Shown here piece by piece: positions 8,556 to 16,732 of a stretch of DNA of 45,568 bases. The notes under the pieces are model-generated. The model searched no databases. It was given only the letters and a program-made list of their open reading frames with translations, and was not told the DNA's origin. This DNA comes from Mesorhizobium tianshanense (GTDB lineage Bacteria > Pseudomonadota > Alphaproteobacteria > Rhizobiales > Rhizobiaceae). How positions within the stretch are numbered: position 1 is the first letter of the stretch; the number at the start of each line of letters is the position of its first letter. The position numbers were made by a program, and so were the translations under genes. The stretch covers positions 1-45,568 of the forward strand of contig NZ_VLKT01000054.1 of assembly GCF_007830515.1 (NCBI RefSeq), read 5' to 3'.

Positions 8556-9212
8556 ATGCACAAGGGGCCCAGGAGAGAGAAGCGCAACGACGTTGCCGAT
8601 CTCATCGCCCGAGATATCCAGGCTGGCGTCCACAGCCGTGGCGCCTGGCTGAAGCAGATCGATCTCCAGACGCACTACGGCGCCACCCGCATCGAGGTCC
8701 GCCGTGCGCTCGATCGCCTGGTGCTGCGCCGTCTCGCGCAGCATGAGCCCAATCGCGGCTACCGGGTCTATGCACCGGACGAGAACCATACAGACCAGAT
8801 CCGCGATGTGCGCGTGGTCCTGGAGACCGCGGCTGCCGAGCGCGTCCTGGAAACAGTCGACGCGGTGGCCATAGAGGATCTGCGGACTCTTGCCTTGGCA
8901 TTTGCCGATCTTCTCATGACGGGGACGCTTCTCCAGCAGTATGAGGCCAACCTCGCCTTCCACCACCGCATGGCGCAGCTTTGTCCCAATCGCGAACTCG
9001 CGGATCTCGTTCTGGAATATCGCGGACGCGGAGCATCGGCGGCGCTCACCCAATGGACGACGCGGGCGCGCATAGAGCAGTCGGCGCGCGAGCACATGGA
9101 GATGGTGGAGGCGCTTGCCGCGCGCGATTTGTCACGGCTGAAGCGGGTGGTCGCGGCGCATATTCGCCAGGCGGAAGCGGGCGAAATCGACGCTCCATCA
9201 TCAGCTCGTTAG
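8556..9212 (+). CDS. GntR-family (FadR subfamily) transcriptional regulator
   Basis: A protein of 218 residues with an N-terminal winged helix (about 10-72; LQTHYGATRIEVRRALDRL is the recognition region) and a C-terminal all-helical FCD ligand domain. The FCD domain shows VRVVLETAAAERV, then AFHHRMAQL and REHMEMVEALAARD, which supply the metal-binding Asp/His positions typical of FCD proteins. A strong ribosome site (GGGGAGG ... GAGGG) precedes ATG 8556. It is divergent from the hydrolase/transporter operon, which it probably controls in response to a small carboxylate or related ligand. Its 3' end is convergent with the second binding protein, 17 bp away. Confidence 0.9.
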   Translation: MHKGPRREKRNDVADLIARDIQAGVHSRGAWLKQIDLQTHYGATRIEVRRALDRLVLRRLAQHEPNRGYRVYAPDENHTDQIRDVRVVLETAAAERVLETVDAVAIEDLRTLALAFADLLMTGTLLQQYEANLAFHHRMAQLCPNRELADLVLEYRGRGASAALTQWTTRARIEQSAREHMEMVEALAARDLSRLKRVVAAHIRQAEAGEIDAPSSAR

Positions 9213-9229
9213 ATTTCACCGCCTGAACG

Positions 9230-10777
9230 CTATTTCGCGAGCGTGACCTCCCACAGCCGCGGCTTTGAGAAAATGGAGGCCTTGTAATTGCTCACGCGCT
9301 TGGAAAAAGCTGAGGCATCGATGCCGTTGTAGAGCATCAGAAAGGGCACCTCCGCGAGGAAACGTTTGTGCAGGTCGTCGAAGATCGCCTGCCGCTCGAC
9401 CTTGTCGGAGACGACCATCGCCTTGTTTAGCAGTTCCTGTGCCTCGGGGCTGTCCCAGGCCTTGCGCGGCTGCTTGTCCTTCGAGCCCATCACCGAGTCA
9501 TAGCTCAGCGCCGGATCGAGACGCGCCGAATAGGGAAACGCCATCATCTGGTAGTTGCCCGCTGAGTAGCGGTCGAGCTGGGCAGCCCATTCGAGCACTT
9601 CGAGCGAGACGTTGAGGCCCGCCGCCTGCATCATAGCCTGCGCGATGACCGAGGACGCATAGGTTTGCGGATAGCGCTGGTTGGTCAAAAGCGTGATCGG
9701 CTCGCCCTTGTAGCCGGCCTCCGCGAGCAGCGCCTTCGCCGCTTCGGGATTGTAAGTGTAGCCGACATCCTGCGCGGCGGTGTGATAGGCCGACAGGGAG
9801 GGCACCAGCGAGTTGTTGCGCTTGGTCAGACCCTGGGTCACCGCTTCGGTGAGCTGCTCCGTATCGACCGCAGCGGCGATCGCCTGCCGCAGCTTCACAT
9901 TGGAAAGGAGCGCGTCGCGCGTCTGGAACAGGATGGTGCTGGTGCCCATGTTGGACGAGACGGAAAGGTTGAGATCGGGATTGCCCTGGATCTCCTTAAC
10001 GTCCGTATTGGCGAGATCAGGCACGACATCGATATTGCCGGCCTGCAGCGCCGCCTTGGCAGCCGCGCTGTCGGGTATGATCATGAAGCGGACATCGTCG
10101 ACCAGCGGCCGTTTGCCGCCGGTGTAGCCGTCGCGCTCGCCGGGAAGGCTCTGGTACTCTTCGAAACGTTCGAGACCGATGAATTCGCCCGGTTTCCATT
10201 CGGCGAACTTGAATGGTCCTGTGCCGATCGGCTTGTCCCAGCTTCCGTCAGCCTTCAGCGAAGCCTTGTTGATGATGCCCGTCATTCCGCAATCGGTGCG
10301 TGCGAGGCTAGCGAGAAAAAGTGCGTTCGGCCCATTGAGGCGGAACACGACGGTCTTCTCGTCGGGCGTCTCGACCGCCTCGACCTTGAGGCGGCCGCTG
10401 CCGTCGAACTCGGGCAGGCAACGCCATTTTCGCGCCGGATCCATATAGAACTGCCACGACCAGGCGACGTCGGCTGACGTCAGCGGCGCGCCATTGTGGA
10501 AGGTAACGCCGTGGCGCAGCGTAAAGGTGTAGGTCTTGCCGTCCTCCGAGACATCGACGCTTTTGGCCAGAAGCGGCTTGACGGTGGCGTCCTCGCTGTA
10601 GGCAACAAGCCCCTCGACGGTGTGCAGGACGACGGCGTCGGTGTTGTCGTCGCGATTGATGCCGGGCGTCGTGCTGCGGATGTCGGCGTTGAGCTGGACG
10701 CGGATGGTTGAAGCGGATGCGGGCATGGCCGCCAGCACCGAGGCTGCGGTGATCATGGCGAATAGCAAGCGTGACAT
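9230..10777 (-). CDS. Periplasmic peptide-type substrate-binding protein (SBP_bac_5), copy 2
   Basis: Family-5 solute-binding protein of 515 residues with signal peptide MSRLLFAMITAASVLAAMPA, cleaved near ASAS. An AGGGGAA box precedes the ATG. It is a clear paralogue of the protein at 5862-7415: the two align over their whole length, with shared RDDNTD, HNGAP or HNGAE, WRCLPEFDG, RTDC, SWDKPIGTGPF, LLSNVKLRQAIAAA, YNGID or YNGVD, and KPRLWEV. No permease or ATPase genes accompany this copy, so it probably feeds the same transporter. It lies 49 bp downstream of the C45-type hydrolase gene and is presumably cotranscribed with it, under the 11984-12007 operator. Confidence 0.92.
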   Translation of the reverse strand: MSRLLFAMITAASVLAAMPASASTIRVQLNADIRSTTPGINRDDNTDAVVLHTVEGLVAYSEDATVKPLLAKSVDVSEDGKTYTFTLRHGVTFHNGAPLTSADVAWSWQFYMDPARKWRCLPEFDGSGRLKVEAVETPDEKTVVFRLNGPNALFLASLARTDCGMTGIINKASLKADGSWDKPIGTGPFKFAEWKPGEFIGLERFEEYQSLPGERDGYTGGKRPLVDDVRFMIIPDSAAAKAALQAGNIDVVPDLANTDVKEIQGNPDLNLSVSSNMGTSTILFQTRDALLSNVKLRQAIAAAVDTEQLTEAVTQGLTKRNNSLVPSLSAYHTAAQDVGYTYNPEAAKALLAEAGYKGEPITLLTNQRYPQTYASSVIAQAMMQAAGLNVSLEVLEWAAQLDRYSAGNYQMMAFPYSARLDPALSYDSVMGSKDKQPRKAWDSPEAQELLNKAMVVSDKVERQAIFDDLHKRFLAEVPFLMLYNGIDASAFSKRVSNYKASIFSKPRLWEVTLAK

Positions 10778-10826
10778 TCGTTCGTTCCCCTGTTCTTCTT
10801 CGTTCGGAACCCTGCGACGGCTGTGT

Positions 10827-11972
10827 TCATTCCGCCGCGACGGGAAGTGTCGCCGGGTCGCCCTTCAGGCTGTAGCGAGTGAAGATGCGGCAAAGGGCTG
10901 GCAATGGCGCCACGTCCATGATGCCGGCGGCCGGCTCCATGACGACCATCGACACGGTCGCCGAGAGATTGCCGCGACCGCCGGGCCGCGGCGGCCTACA
11001 GACGGAATAGGGCGTCCCGAACTCATCGAAGAGCGCGGTTTTGAGGTCGACCGTGTTGAGGCGTTCGCCCGCAGCATCGAGAAGCCGGCGCACCCGCCAG
11101 TCACGGTAGAAGCTTTCCGGCACGCTCGGCACGCCGGTGTTGACAAGCTTCGAAAGCGCCGTCGCGCTCACCCAGTGGTTGGCGTGGACGATAAGCCCGT
11201 TCTCCGGATAAAGCGGAAAGGCCTCGTCGGGAGCGCATTCGAAGTCGATGGCGAAGCCGTCGACCGTACCCAGCATCATGTTGTTGGAACAGGCCTTTGG
11301 CGTCGCGGCCACCGCCTTCATTGCCAGCGCGAAATGCTCCTGCTCGAGCACCTTGCGGCGGATGAGAGCCAGCGGCACGCCAGGCTTTTGGAAATCGCGG
11401 TTGCATTCGAGATAGTTGGCGGTGATGGAGATGCCCGCGGCATTCATACCGCAGCGCGCAAGCCCACCAGCCTCCACGAAGGTCAGGAAATCGGGGCCAT
11501 TTTCCTGCTCGACCCTGAGCACAATGGCCGTCTCGGCGCATTCGGCTCGCCAATCCCAGTTCTGCGCATGCAGGACCGATGCTGTCGCGCTGCGTTCGGG
11601 CAGCACGACCACACCCGTACAGCCGTCTTCGGGTTCTTCTTCCGGCTTTCCCGCGTCCTGGCGCGCCTTCGCGACCACTTCCGTGCGCGCGTTGATCATG
11701 ATGACGTCCTCGAACGGGACGCCGGCGCCCTTGGCGATGCCCTCCATTTCCTCCAGATAGTCGGCGCCGAAGGAGCCTATCTCGGCGGCGAACTCCTTGA
11801 TCAGGCGCGACTTGGCGGCTGCGTCATAGCCGAGTTCGTCGAGGGTCGTCCCGTAGATCGCCGCGCTGCGCCGCACGCGCGAGGCGACGGCGACGCCATA
11901 TTGACGGCCACGCTCGAAAGGGATGCCCGCAACCGAAACGAAGGGGAATGGAGACGGAGTGATTGAAGACAT
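10827..11972 (-). CDS. C45-family autoproteolytic acyltransferase/hydrolase (Ntn hydrolase)
   Basis: A protein of 381 residues related to isopenicillin-N acyltransferase (peptidase family C45), enzymes that self-cleave to expose an N-terminal Cys and then cut or form amide bonds. The cleavage site is visible as EDGC-TGVVV, making Cys118 the nucleophile; the segment HAQNWDWR after it is the conserved substrate-pocket region (NxDW type). Further family motifs are GGLARCGMNAAGISITAN and HANHW. The start is uncertain: ATG 11981 and ATG 11972 are both possible and neither has a clear Shine-Dalgarno box. With no signal peptide it should be cytoplasmic. Position beside a peptide-type binding protein suggests hydrolysis of an imported acyl-amide. 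The real substrate is unknown. Confidence 0.85.
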   Translation of the reverse strand: MSSITPSPFPFVSVAGIPFERGRQYGVAVASRVRRSAAIYGTTLDELGYDAAAKSRLIKEFAAEIGSFGADYLEEMEGIAKGAGVPFEDVIMINARTEVVAKARQDAGKPEEEPEDGCTGVVVLPERSATASVLHAQNWDWRAECAETAIVLRVEQENGPDFLTFVEAGGLARCGMNAAGISITANYLECNRDFQKPGVPLALIRRKVLEQEHFALAMKAVAATPKACSNNMMLGTVDGFAIDFECAPDEAFPLYPENGLIVHANHWVSATALSKLVNTGVPSVPESFYRDWRVRRLLDAAGERLNTVDLKTALFDEFGTPYSVCRPPRPGGRGNLSATVSMVVMEPAAGIMDVAPLPALCRIFTRYSLKGDPATLPVAAE

Positions 11973-11983
11973 TGAGACCATAT

Positions 11984-12007
11984 TGTATTTTGAAGGATCA
12001 AAATACA
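11984..12007. promoter_or_regulatory. 24-bp palindromic operator (10-bp arms, 4-bp centre)
   Basis: TGTATTTTGA-AGGA-TCAAAATACA is a perfect inverted repeat. It lies directly in front of the C45-hydrolase start and at its predicted transcription start, within the gap shared with the divergent GntR-type gene. Its position would allow repression of the hydrolase/binding-protein unit. Assignment to the neighbouring regulator is inference, but a perfect 10-bp repeat of this kind is unlikely to be chance. Confidence 0.7.
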
Positions 12008-12034
12008 GAATACGATTGACGCGTGGCCTGTCAA
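12007..12034 (-). promoter_or_regulatory. Sigma-70-type promoter for the C45-hydrolase/binding-protein unit
   Basis: On the minus strand a consensus -35 TTGACA (12034-12029) is followed after 16 bp by TATTCT (12012-12007). Transcription would begin near 12000, inside the palindrome at 11984-12007, giving a 5' leader of about 20 to 30 bases. Confidence 0.55.
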
Positions 12035-12080
12035 CAGATTCTTGTGCTAATTCGTGAGCGACGAACCACAAAGAGAAATC

Positions 12081-12974
12081 ATGACTGTTCCCCTCGCCAG
12101 CAGCCTGCAGACCGAACTCGCCCGCCAGATCGTTTCCCTCGCTGTCGATCAGGCGTGGAATCCTGGCCGGAGGCTGTCGGAACTTGCGCTGGCCAACCAG
12201 CTCGGCGTGTCGCGCTCGCCGGTACGCGCGGCGCTCAATGCGCTCGCCGGCCACGGCCTGGTGCGATACGAGCCCAGGCGAGGCTTCGTGCTGGCGCGAC
12301 TGCCATCCGACGCGGACCAGATGGACGGTGTCGCGCCGCTATCCGAGATCGAAGCGCTTTACGGGCGCATCATGACTGACCGCGCTGCGGGAGCATTGCC
12401 CGCGGAGGTCTCGGAGGCGGAACTCTCTGAGCGCTATGGTGCGCCCCGTGGACAGCTACGCAAGGTGTTGCTGCGATTTGCAGCCGACGGCCTGGCGCAT
12501 CGCTTGCGCGGACATGGCTGGGCATTCACCGAGAGCCTGGATACGCCGGACGCTGTGGCCGAGAGCTATCATTTCCGGCTCGTGATCGAATGCGGGGCGC
12601 TGCGCCAACCCGGGTTCCGCGTCGACCCGGCGGCACTGGCGGCGTTGCATGCCGCACAGAAGGAAATTCTGAACGCCCCAGCCGCCTCGATCAGGCGCGA
12701 GCGCTGGTTTCGTGTGAATGCGGCGCTCCACGAGGCGCTCGTGGGCTGGTCTGGGAACCGGTTCATGCTCCAGGCCATCCGCCAGCAGAACAATCTGCGG
12801 CGAATGACCGAGTACGCCGATTTCGACGAACTGAGCGAGGCGCGCATCCAGCGTGCCTGTGGCGAGCACATCGCCATCCTCGACGCTCTCGCCGAGGGCG
12901 ACCTGGGCTACGCCGAAGCGCTTCTGCGCCGGCACATCGAGCGCGCCGGCCGCGATCCGGCGCAAGAGGATTGA
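12081..12974 (+). CDS. GntR-type regulator with two winged-helix domains and an FCD-like end
   Basis: A protein of 297 residues. The first winged helix is typical GntR (LSELALANQLGVSRSPVRAA, then GLVRYEPRRGFVL). A second, similar unit follows (LSERYGAPRGQLRKVLLRFA, then GLAHRLRGHGWAF), preceded by its own helix IEALYGRIMTDRAAG. The C-terminal 130 residues resemble the FCD helical domain (YHFRLVIECGALRQPGF, NAALHEALVGWSGNRFM, HIAILDALAEGDLGYAEALL). Ordinary FadR-type regulators have one winged helix and about 230 residues. I start at ATG 12081 (weak AAGAGA box); a GTG at 12054 is possible. It is divergent from the C45 hydrolase gene with a perfect palindrome between them, so it probably controls that unit and itself. 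Confidence 0.85.
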   Translation: MTVPLASSLQTELARQIVSLAVDQAWNPGRRLSELALANQLGVSRSPVRAALNALAGHGLVRYEPRRGFVLARLPSDADQMDGVAPLSEIEALYGRIMTDRAAGALPAEVSEAELSERYGAPRGQLRKVLLRFAADGLAHRLRGHGWAFTESLDTPDAVAESYHFRLVIECGALRQPGFRVDPAALAALHAAQKEILNAPAASIRRERWFRVNAALHEALVGWSGNRFMLQAIRQQNNLRRMTEYADFDELSEARIQRACGEHIAILDALAEGDLGYAEALLRRHIERAGRDPAQED

Positions 12975-13410
12975 TTTCTTGCGCTCGCCTTTTAGTCGGT
13001 AGGCCGTGGTAGAGATGATTTGTCCCAACGATCGGGATTTCGATCAATTGGGCCAGCATTTCGGCAGACTGCGTACTCTATCTACCAGCAAATACTTTGC
13101 TCGGTCGCGGAACCCTACGGAACGATGCGGAAAGATTTCTGATTCTGGCCCACGAAAGATGCAATAAAATCAATAGTTTGAATACGTCCTCCAGACCCAC
13201 CATAACTGTAACATATTGTTTTTATTGAAATTTCCTGCTCATTTCAACTCTGCGGCTTGGACTCGAACCCCCTTGCATGCAATAAAAACCGCAGGTGGAG
13301 CCGAGCGAGTCGCTTCACGGCGCGAGATAGCGCTCCCCCGGAAGGCAAAGGTCTCTAGGCGGGGGTGTCCCTCATACAGCAATTGACTCAGATTGCCGTT
13401 CAGCATCAGA
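12975..13410. other. Intergenic region without a gene
   Basis: About 435 AT-richer bases separate the regulator at 12974 from the stem-loop behind the large regulator. I see no open frame worth calling. The piece 13239-13268 shares TCATTTCAACTCT and TGGACTCGAAC with 376-418. A CTGCGG/CCGCAG pair (13250-13255 and 13290-13295) flanks a GCATGC palindrome and could fold, but a small RNA cannot be claimed from sequence alone. Confidence 0.45.
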
Positions 13411-13443
13411 GCGGGAACAGCGGCAAGATTGCCGCTCTCCCGC
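13411..13443 (-). terminator. Strong stem-loop downstream of the large regulator gene
   Basis: The arms GCGGGA (13411-13416) with TCCCGC (13438-13443) and AGCGGCAA (13419-13426) with TTGCCGCT (13429-13436) form a long hairpin. It begins 27 bp after the stop codon at 13470 in the direction of transcription. There is no T-tract, so it may be a transcript-end stabiliser or a Rho-assisted end rather than a classical terminator. Confidence 0.5.
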
Positions 13444-13469
13444 CGACCGGCTCCGCAGCAAAAGCCATG

Positions 13470-16331
13470 CTAGTTCAGCGTCGCCAGCAGGCGTGCGGCT
13501 GATTGCAGGTCTGCTGTCTCCAAGCCCTCGCCAAATCGCGCAAAAATTGGATGGAGAAGTGCTCGGGCGGTCTCGTGTCGTCCGCGAGCGGCCAACAGGG
13601 AAGCAAGGTCGATAGCGGTCCGCAACTTCCATGCCTGCGCGCCCTGACGATTGCTGAGCTCCAACGATCGCCGCAAACACAGTTCTGCTTCTTCGTCGGC
13701 GCCAGGTCGCGGAGCCGCGAGAACAAGGCTGCCCTTCACGCGCAGCAGTTCCGGCATGTAGCAAAGATCTCCGCTTGCCTCGACCTGCCGGATCGTCTCA
13801 TCGAGCAGTGACAGCGCTTCCGCGGGCCGGCCTGTCCCGGCGAGGCCCTGAACGAACGAGATGTTGAGCGGCGTGGTGAGCAACTCGTATGGCGCGGCGT
13901 GAAGCTCGGCAAGACAGCTTCGAAGGCTTTCGACACCGCTGCTTGCGTTGCCTCGACGAATGGCGAGTTCCCCCTTGAAGCCGCGCCCTAGCGCAAGATA
14001 GGGATCGAGGGAATGAAATTCGGCGCGCGAGAAAAGACGCTCGATGTATTCCTCCGCGCTCTTTGGGTCTCCGACCCAGAGGAACACGGAAACCGCCCAG
14101 ACAAGTGCGATGGAGAGCGTCAGGGGATGGTTCAGGACGTCCGCATCCTTGATCGTCAGCCGCGCGCGCTCGACGGCCCGATCCGGATGGCCTTGCAGCC
14201 AGAGTGTCCTTGCCAGAATCGCGCCGGCTAGAATCCTGCCGTCGAAACCAAGATAGTTCGTCGTGGTCCGGTCGGAGCGCGGCCCGTATCGTAACGCCGC
14301 TTCAAGCGCCGTTTGGGCACGATCGAGCTCTCCGCTGAGGTGTAGTGAAATCCCCATCAGGGAGTGCGCCAATGTGGTGGAGACAGAGTCCTGAAGGCTT
14401 CCGGCGATAACGGAACAGCGCTCCGCGTAGTGCAGCGCAGACCTGAACTCTCCCCTACGCAGGTGGAACATTTGCAGCGGGCCAAGAATCTGAAGCTGAT
14501 CGAGCGCGTCGCCACGCCGGTCGGCAATGGCAAGGCTTCTGTTCAAAGCCACGCGCGCCGCATCTTTTCCGCCACGCGTGAACATCAGGGACACCCCCAG
14601 GGCGGCCTGAAGATGCATCTCCTCCAATCCGCCGCCGGTAGTGTCGTCGAGGGCAAGGACCGCCTGCGCCGTCCAGCGATGGCATTCGGTGAGCAAAGAC
14701 ATCGACAGAAAAACCGGAGCCGCCGCAGCGGCCAGGCGGACGCCGACTTCAGTGTTCCCCTCAGGCCCGAAGCACCAGTCCAGAGCCACTCGCACATTGG
14801 CCAAGCCCGCAAGGTGAAGCGACCGTTGCACGGCGCTAGACAAAGTCGGCCATCCGGCTCCCGTCTCCTCCAGCCAGCGCAGGTAGTGGGTCGCGTGACG
14901 TGCGGCCAGGCTCTCAAGTTCCGCATCGTCGACGTCGAGCTGAAGGGCGTAAGCCCGCGTCGTGTCGAGCAGGCGGTAACGCATCGTTGCTCCGGCCGGC
15001 CTCGCCGCTACCATCGACTTGGCTACGAGACTGTCGATGGCGCCAAACACGAGAGCGTCATCGACAGTTGCGCTCGTCACGACGTCCAGGACGGCATCAA
15101 TCGAAAAATGGCCAACGAAGACGGCGAGCCGACGAAGCAAATGGCGCTCGAGCTCGGATAGCAGCCCGTAGCTCCAGTCCAACGTGGCCTGGAGGGTCTT
15201 CTGCCGCGGGGTCGCGGTACGTTGTCCCGGCCACAACAGCGTCAGCCGCTCGTCGAGAAGTTCGGCAGTTTTTTGCAGGCCGTAACTCGCAACCCGCCCG
15301 GCCGCTAGCTCGATCGCGAGCGGCACGCCGTCGAGCTTGCGACAGATGCCGGCCACGATGGCGGCATCCGCATCCGGAAGGTCAAGCCGGACACCGCTCG
15401 CCGCGGCACGTTCCAGGAACAGCTGGGTTGCAGGGAAGCTGTGCGCCACCGACGCGGTGAGTTCCAGATCGCCCGGCGCGCAGGCAAGCGGATCCAGCTT
15501 GTAAACGTACTCGCCTTCGACTTGAAGAGGCTCCCGGCTCGTTGCCAGCAGGTGGGCTTGCGGTGCAGCGGCGAAGATGCGGGCCGCCAAGCTTGCTGCG
15601 GCGTCGATGACATGCTCGCAAGTGTCGAGGATCAGAAGGATTCGCTTGTCCGCCAGATAGGCGATCAGACTGGATGTCGGGTCGTCGGACTGAAGAGACA
15701 GGCCCAACATCGAGGCTACGGTCGTCGCAACCAGCCCGGGATCGCTCAGCGCCCCAAGGTCGACGAAATGTACGGCACCCGCGAATGCTTCGACCAGATC
15801 ATGGCCTACCGCCACGGCAACAGTGGTCTTGCCGACACCACCAGTGCCAACGACGGTAACGAAACGCATGCCGGCCAGTTGAGTTGAAAGTGCGACGGTA
15901 TCATCGGTCCGGCCGACCATCCGGGTCAGGCGACTTGGCAGATTGGCCTGCGGATAGCTGACGGCGACCTCGCTTTGCCCGCCGTCTTGACTATCCAATC
16001 GCGAGACGGGGGCCACAAAGCAGTAGCCCCGTCCCGTCAGAGTGGCGATGTAGCGTGCGCCGTCCTTGCCGTCGCCTAACGCCTTTCTGAGATTGGCGAT
16101 GTGAAATCGCAAACTGCCTTCTTCAACGGTGACGTCGGGCCAGACGTGGGCCAGCAGGTCTTTCTTGCTGACGATCTCGTTGGGGCGGGCAGCCAAGGCT
16201 GCCAGTATATCGAAAGAGCGCGTGCCGAGATTGACAGGCTCGCCTTGCAGCAGCAGGAGCCTTTCGCCCGCCGCCAACGTAAAGGGACCAAACGATATCC
16301 TGTCGCTCGTCTGCGCGGCTGGCGATATCAT
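13470..16331 (-). CDS. Large regulator: OmpR-type winged helix, NB-ARC-like ATPase, TPR-like repeats
   Basis: A protein of about 953 residues. The N-terminal DNA-binding domain is of PhoB/OmpR type (ISFGPFTLAAGERLLL, LLAHVWPDVTVEEGSLRFHI, YIATLTGRGYCFV). It is followed by an NTPase with Walker A VGTGGVGKTT, Walker B ILLILDTCEHV and sensor-like ATSREPL, as in AfsR/MalT-type proteins. The C-terminal half is helical repeat of the TPR kind. These proteins are one-component switches whose repeats sense a ligand or partner. The start at 16331 puts the winged helix at the N-terminus; the frame continues to 16478, but those 49 residues look non-coding. It is divergent from ohr and the exported hydrolase, which it may control. 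Confidence 0.88.
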   Translation of the reverse strand: MISPAAQTSDRISFGPFTLAAGERLLLLQGEPVNLGTRSFDILAALAARPNEIVSKKDLLAHVWPDVTVEEGSLRFHIANLRKALGDGKDGARYIATLTGRGYCFVAPVSRLDSQDGGQSEVAVSYPQANLPSRLTRMVGRTDDTVALSTQLAGMRFVTVVGTGGVGKTTVAVAVGHDLVEAFAGAVHFVDLGALSDPGLVATTVASMLGLSLQSDDPTSSLIAYLADKRILLILDTCEHVIDAAASLAARIFAAAPQAHLLATSREPLQVEGEYVYKLDPLACAPGDLELTASVAHSFPATQLFLERAAASGVRLDLPDADAAIVAGICRKLDGVPLAIELAAGRVASYGLQKTAELLDERLTLLWPGQRTATPRQKTLQATLDWSYGLLSELERHLLRRLAVFVGHFSIDAVLDVVTSATVDDALVFGAIDSLVAKSMVAARPAGATMRYRLLDTTRAYALQLDVDDAELESLAARHATHYLRWLEETGAGWPTLSSAVQRSLHLAGLANVRVALDWCFGPEGNTEVGVRLAAAAAPVFLSMSLLTECHRWTAQAVLALDDTTGGGLEEMHLQAALGVSLMFTRGGKDAARVALNRSLAIADRRGDALDQLQILGPLQMFHLRRGEFRSALHYAERCSVIAGSLQDSVSTTLAHSLMGISLHLSGELDRAQTALEAALRYGPRSDRTTTNYLGFDGRILAGAILARTLWLQGHPDRAVERARLTIKDADVLNHPLTLSIALVWAVSVFLWVGDPKSAEEYIERLFSRAEFHSLDPYLALGRGFKGELAIRRGNASSGVESLRSCLAELHAAPYELLTTPLNISFVQGLAGTGRPAEALSLLDETIRQVEASGDLCYMPELLRVKGSLVLAAPRPGADEEAELCLRRSLELSNRQGAQAWKLRTAIDLASLLAARGRHETARALLHPIFARFGEGLETADLQSAARLLATLN

Positions 16332-16590
16332 GGCATCATTCTTCGTTGCATCCTGATGGCTGGGGCCGATCCCGATCCCGGTCCAAGTCCAAGACCTATG
16401 TCGCAGAAAGTCCGATTTCGTCGCCCCCGAGCGAGGCAGGGCATGATAGCAGCCCAGCCCCAGTTCCAAGACACGCATTCACTGGCGAGCGCTAACACCG
16501 CATCATAGTGCATAACGGGCGCTCCAGGCGATCCTTCTCTATGTGTCGAAGCGGCAGGAACTTCTGCTTACCGGCCCAGGGAGAATGATC

Positions 16591-16674
16591 ATGACTGCAC
16601 TGTCGTTATCGCTCATGCCGCGAGACTTGCTTCGGACGCAAGCCCTTCCAGTGTGCTTGCGCGCTCGTGGATAG
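16591..16674 (+). CDS. Possible 27-residue leader peptide upstream of ohr
   Basis: A very short frame begins MTALSLSLMPRDLLRTQ and ends at TAG 16674, 58 bp before the ohr start. It is preceded by a good ribosome site (AGGGAGAA). No family is recognisable. It could be a regulatory upstream ORF or simply chance; the main argument is the ribosome site. Confidence 0.25.
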   Translation: MTALSLSLMPRDLLRTQALPVCLRARG

Positions 16675-16732
16675 CGAAGCCACGCGCAATTTCCCATCGA
16701 TTTTCCAAGTGCCCTTTTGCGAGGAACACATC

